This document shows, one piece after another, positions 59,882 to 64,000 of a stretch of DNA of 64,000 nucleotides. A program made the position numbers and the translations under genes. The notes below the pieces were generated by a model. It saw only the letters and a list, made by a program, of their open reading frames with translations. It was not told the origin of the DNA and did no database searches. Origin of the DNA: Nymphalis io (Eukaryota; Arthropoda; Insecta; Lepidoptera; Nymphalidae); contig NC_065892.1 of assembly GCF_905147045.1 (NCBI RefSeq), positions 12,619,501 through 12,683,500 of the forward strand. Direction: 5' to 3'. Within the stretch, counting starts at the first letter, position 1, and each line of letters begins with the position of its first letter.

Positions 59882-60182
59882 AGCCGAGATGGCCCTGTGG
59901 TAAGAACGCGTGAATCTTAACCGATGATCGTGGGTTCAAACCCGGGCAAGCACCACTGAATTTTCATGTGCTTAATTTGTGATTATAATTCATCTCGTGC
60001 TTTACGGTGAAGGAAAACATCGTGAGGAAACCTGCATGTGTCTAATTTCACTGAAATTCTGCCACATGTGAATTCTACCAACCCGCATTGGAGCAGCGTG
60101 GTGGAATAAGCTCCAAACCTTCTCCTCAAAAAAGAGGAGAGGAGGCCTTTAGCCCAGCAGTGGGACATTCACAGGCTGTTAC
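59882..60182 (+). repeat. SINE family B, copy 9
   Basis: Head AGCCGAGATGGCCCTGTGG (the A box has lost one consensus base and a T after it) and GTGGGTTCAAACCCGGGC. The body and the GGACATTCACAGGCTGTTAC end are intact. Confidence 0.9.
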
Positions 60183-60659
60183 GGACGGAAAACACAAGTC
60201 CGAGTAGCTCCGTAATCGCAACGCTATTTATAAGTCAATAACTAATGCTCAATATTAATCTGTACTGTATAAACAAGAATTTATAAATCTTATAATAAAC
60301 ATTTCTAAACTTCCACCTTAAATTTAATTTGCATACTATTTGTACTGTACATTCAAAGTACAAGTATGTACAACAAACTACGTCTAAATTTAAAGAAAAC
60401 AATACAACTGAAATGCATCGCTGACGCATCTCAGTCCTGCACTGAAATAGTTACGACCCCAGAACTTGTACAAGAATGAACGCGTTTGTAAAATGTCGAC
60501 ATGGTGATTATTTCTTGCGCAGTTGCTTGTCACTTACTGTGTTAAAATAAAACAAATACGAGTATAAATATTTAAGTACGAATAACTGTTACCCGTTGAC
60601 GTAAAATGTTGAACAATTAACTAAATATTTATAGAAACCTTAAGACTTTGTGAAGTCTG
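60183..60659. other. No exon recognised
   Basis: Moderately A+T-rich. The minus-strand frame at 60235-60429 has no domain. Confidence 0.4.
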
Positions 60660-60862
60660 AGCTCCCGAAATATTCTATCGCAGAATAGTAATATTTTGCT
60701 ATGATTGTTTCGATGTGAATAATAAGGAAGCTCGTGTTACATAGTTTCCCAAGTTGGTGGCGCTTTGGCAATGTAAGAAATGGTTCACATTTATTACAAT
60801 ATCGTTGTTTATGGGCGGTGGTGACCTTTTCCCATCAGGCCCGGCAGCTATTACATAAAAAA
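60660..60862 (+). repeat. Family A repeat, decayed copy 9
   Basis: AATATTCTATCGCAGAATAG, TTTCCCAAGTTGGTGGCGC, TTTGGCAATGTAAGAAATGG and GGTGGTGACCTTTTCCCATC are in the plus order of family A. It ends in a short A run. Confidence 0.72.
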
Positions 60863-60949
60863 GGTACAATAGACATTGTAAGAAGTGGCTTCTACTTCTT
60901 TTAGTGCTTATATGTACTGCCGAATTATTAATTAATAATTATGAAAACT

Positions 60950-61065
60950 CATATCATATCAGCATTGACAATATGCATAGCTAATATCCTTGGCATTACT
61001 AATAATGAATATCAAAAATTACATAAAGTCAGGTGGCCCATATGCTCGTCTGTCTTGCTTTCCTG
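60950..61065 (+). repeat. Mosaic repeat with a family A-like tail, second copy
   Basis: CATTGACAATATGCATAGCT and AATATCCTTGGCATTACTAA match the unique part of the repeat at 58305. CAGGTGGCCCATATGCTCGT and CTTGCTTTCCTGG match the family A tail. Confidence 0.5.
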
Positions 61066-62344
61066 GTATGCATCTTAAACTGTCAGTAAAAATGTACAGA
61101 TGGTTTACCCATTTCGAATATTATAGGTAAAAAATCATAATTGAATCTCGATAGCAAATTAGAAAATTTGAAGATTTTGATTTGACAAATAAAATAATCG
61201 CATATACGTCGAACATACTCTTGTCTCCTTCTTCTTTGAAGTCAGATAATAATAACCGTAGGAATGAATTTCGAAATTATACTATAATATATTATGTATT
61301 ATCATATTTATCATATTTATGTATATTTCAATCATTAAATATTCTGATCATCTTATAACTTTTATTACTTGTATTATAGTTATTTGACTATAATGACCCT
61401 GACATTATATAAAATCGTAAAAAATAGAAATATAAAAAAAATCAAATAAAACATTATAAATATGTATGAGAATTGTATATAGTGTTATCTAAAACATTTC
61501 ATTCGTAACCTCTAATAACGCATGAACTAATCTAATTATAGATAGTTACAAGAGCTTTATTGATATTATCTTAACGGTCTGTTTCTATTATTAATAGATC
61601 TCTCAATAGCTAAGCTAGTAACAGAGTTATATAATTTCAGCGGTAATTTTCAACTAATAACTGTTCATGTTCACTGTCTTACATTGTTTTATTAATATAC
61701 ATTTGTTAATACCTTCTAATAAATACTTACACGTTGGATAATGCGCTATAAGAAACCTAATGTTGATCTATTAGCTCTTACTAATTGCCATTGGCATGTA
61801 ACATTCAGCCAATCAGATGCCAACTTGTTTGTTTATATGGTTTATCTTATCGCTTCGCGCTAGACGTGTGTCGTGTTTAAGAACTACACTATTCGTCTTA
61901 GTCCACGCCCCTATCATTGTCTTTATATATTCCTAAACAAGCACCGACAAAGAACGTGCTACAAGATTCCCTCTACAAAAAATAATAACACATCAGAGAA
62001 AGAAATACAAGCCATTTTATATATTCCAAAAATGTTTTTCTTTTTCCATTTGTTTTGCTGAGTAACAAAGTCTCGTATTTCATCTGTTGTTTTTGTTTTT
62101 TTTTTCGTACAGTGCTTTGAAGATCAAGGCAAAGAAATGTTAGTTAAATTTAACTCGTTCTAATCATAGCCATTTAAGTAAGCGTACAGTAAAAAGATAC
62201 ACACAAAAGGCAACCACTAATAAAAAAATTATAAAAATAAAGATGTATTGACGTACCAAGTTGTTTGTAAACAAAATAACATCGAAAAGAAATCTTATTT
62301 CATCTCTTTAATCAATTATTATGTCGGAAATACGAATCTAATGA
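61066..62344. other. No exon recognised
   Basis: A+T-rich. A strong pyrimidine tract ending GTACAG at 62112 is followed by 16 open codons and a TAA, but the peptide has no lectin features, so I do not annotate an exon. Confidence 0.4.
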
Positions 62345-62505
62345 GTTTCTTGCCGGTTCTTCTCGGTGGAATCTACGTTCTGAACCTGTGGTACATTTAA
62401 TGGTAGCCACACTTTTATTTAGTATAATTCTGTGAAATGACCATTCAAAAGTATTTGTAAAAGCCTAACTAAAGTATATTTCGATTTGATTTCATTTTAA
62501 TATTT
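62345..62505 (+). repeat. Interspersed repeat tail with AAAGTATATTTCGATTTGAT end
   Basis: TTTCTTGCCGGTTCTTCTCG, GTGGAATCTACGTTCTGAAC, GACCATTCAAAAGTATTTG, TAAAAGCCTAACTAAAGTAT and ATTTCGATTTGATTTC form a 3'-end pattern I associate with abundant lepidopteran non-LTR elements. Traces recur at 14735, 28035 and 59295. The clade is uncertain. Confidence 0.5.
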
Positions 62506-64000
62506 TTATTACCATATATAGTAAAAAAATAGGTAGTTAAAAATACCTTCATCAGTTATTCTACGGACAAACATAAATAATTAATATTGCTATGGTCCGG
62601 TTTAAAGAATAATTGATATCATTGTTAATATAAACAAAATGATTTTTACTTCTTCCGAAATCATATGGATAATAATTTTTTTGTTATCTGCAATAAATAT
62701 GAACGGGTGAAATGGAAACTATTAACTACATTAACACTTGGTTTCAGTCACGCTAAACATTATACTCCGCTCCGTGGATCATAGCGTTATATTAATTGCG
62801 TTTTTACAAGAAATATATATACGTGATATAGATGAACTTTAAAATTTGAGCCAAATCGTTAGAACCATTTCCGAAATGCACTAGATATATATATTTATAA
62901 ACAAGAATTGCTCATTTCATATGATACGATGCTCTATAACCTTCTTCAATCAATTGGCTATCTAACGCAATAAGTTTTTTCTCCAATTGGATCGGAAGAT
63001 TCTGAGATTAACGTGTTGAAATACACAAACTCTCCATTTAATAATAATACAAATAATGATACTACAAAAGCAAACGACTAAGAAGATTACAGAATCCTTT
63101 TAAGTAGTCATCTCGATCACAAAACATTGTCTTCTTAAGAGACATCCATTTCGTACATCGTTAAAATGAAACTGCTGTAATAATAATTACTCATGCTTTA
63201 TAAAGGATCAAGCGATTATAAGAAAAGTATCGAGAGAATTGGGGAAAAATAAACCAACAAACATTACTAGTTGTGGTGGCTTTGAAAATATTCTTCTCGA
63301 AAATATTTCTCTAGAATTGCATATCTATTATTATTATTAGACCATTACTCAATAGCACGTAAGATTGCGGACTGTCTCGGATGTAAATAATCTTAGCACA
63401 TCGGAAAATATACAAACAAATATGTATTGTATAAAACACAAGCTGAAGCGACTTTATATATTTTTCTCTCAGTTTTATATTGGCAATAAAAATTAAGCTA
63501 CATGGTAGTCTCTAATCACTACGAAAAGATAGTTTTTATATAAGAAGTTATTTTTTATTACATATAAATGGTACTCCTGAATAATTTAGATATGAAAGAA
63601 ACAAAGAAATGTAAATAAAATAGTTAATTTTATGAATTCTAACTAAATTATATTATAGACATTTCGAAAAAATTTTAAGGAGTCGAGCTTTACACAGTTT
63701 ATCTCCTTAATATTCTTTCAATTATGTAGTATTTTAATTTTAAAAAGTATTATTAGTTTATTTGCTTAAGACTTGGGAAGTGTTGTTCCCAGAAAATACG
63801 CGCGAGATGCCAGCGATCAGGATGAGCTATGATATTGGCACGCCTGTATATAAAGATGAAAACTTACAGTCCATTGGATATGTAGCTTTTAATAGAGCAG
63901 ATAATTATGTTTAAATATCCCATTTATATAAAAGTATGACAATTCTGTTTATACTGTTTAAATAAAATTGTACACTCAATGAAATCATATAAAAAACCTT
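62506..64000. other. No gene recognised; repeat-tail remnant at 62780-62935
   Basis: At 62820-62930, AAAATTTGAGCCAAATCGTT, AGAACCATTTCCGAAATGC and ATAAACAAGAATTGCTC look like another retrotransposon tail. The remainder to the window end is A+T-rich with no exon I can support. Confidence 0.4.

Noticed and set aside
62112..62163. Possible third lectin exon after a strong pyrimidine tract and GTACAG
   Set aside because: It opens in the right phase but gives only 16 codons (CFEDQGKEMLVK and a few more) before TAA, and has none of the residues expected in the rest of a lectin domain.

Overview
This is a strongly A+T-rich, gene-poor stretch of an insect nuclear genome, most likely a moth or butterfly (Lepidoptera). 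The basis is the mix of repeats: three tRNA-derived SINE families, a poly(A)-tailed 300-base repeat, R1-type and jockey-type non-LTR retrotransposons, mariner and Tc1 DNA transposons, and RTE-like 3' tails of a kind I associate with butterfly genomes. There is no sign of bacterial organisation, rRNA or CRISPR.

The only host gene I can read with confidence is on the + strand at 43475-44900. It is the first two coding exons of a secreted C-type lectin-like protein: a signal peptide exon, then an exon with the N-terminal part of the lectin fold. The splice sites are canonical and the reading frame is continuous across the intron. The rest of the lectin domain is missing from exon 2, and I could not find it before base 64000. 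The right-hand 19 kb is therefore probably intron. A tentative TATA/initiator pair lies about 2 kb upstream at 41488. A second, much weaker gene candidate is a 36-codon signal-peptide-like frame at 31569.

Layout. 1-747: decayed mariner cut by the window edge. 1019-2011: 5'-truncated R1-clade LINE with a perfect 16-base target-site duplication. 2031-10225: scattered SINEs and RTE-like tails. 10932-12555: nearly intact Tc1-type transposon with one 4-base duplication breaking its transposase. 13600-13820: degenerate internal repeats. 14817-30164: widely spaced SINEs in otherwise featureless A+T-rich DNA. 34082-34205: microsatellite. 36320-36940: one SINE interrupted by another. 37333-39958: a SINE with target-site duplications immediately upstream of a 5'-truncated jockey-superfamily LINE that keeps an open reverse transcriptase frame. 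41488-44900: lectin gene start. 45590-61065: SINE-rich presumed lectin intron or intergenic DNA. 61066-64000: A+T-rich sequence with repeat remnants.

Repeat families are given working letters. A is the poly(A)-tailed repeat of about 300 bases. B is a tRNA-derived SINE with a (TGTTAC)n tail. C is a tRNA-derived SINE whose full copies carry a TCCAGACCGATTT-like end. D is a tRNA-derived SINE with an (ATT)n tail and a tRNA-Glu-like anticodon arm. Nothing here looks like a new multi-gene system. The most useful observations are the lectin gene start, the nearly intact Tc1 element, the nested and mosaic repeats, and a few unexplained hairpins and tandem structures.
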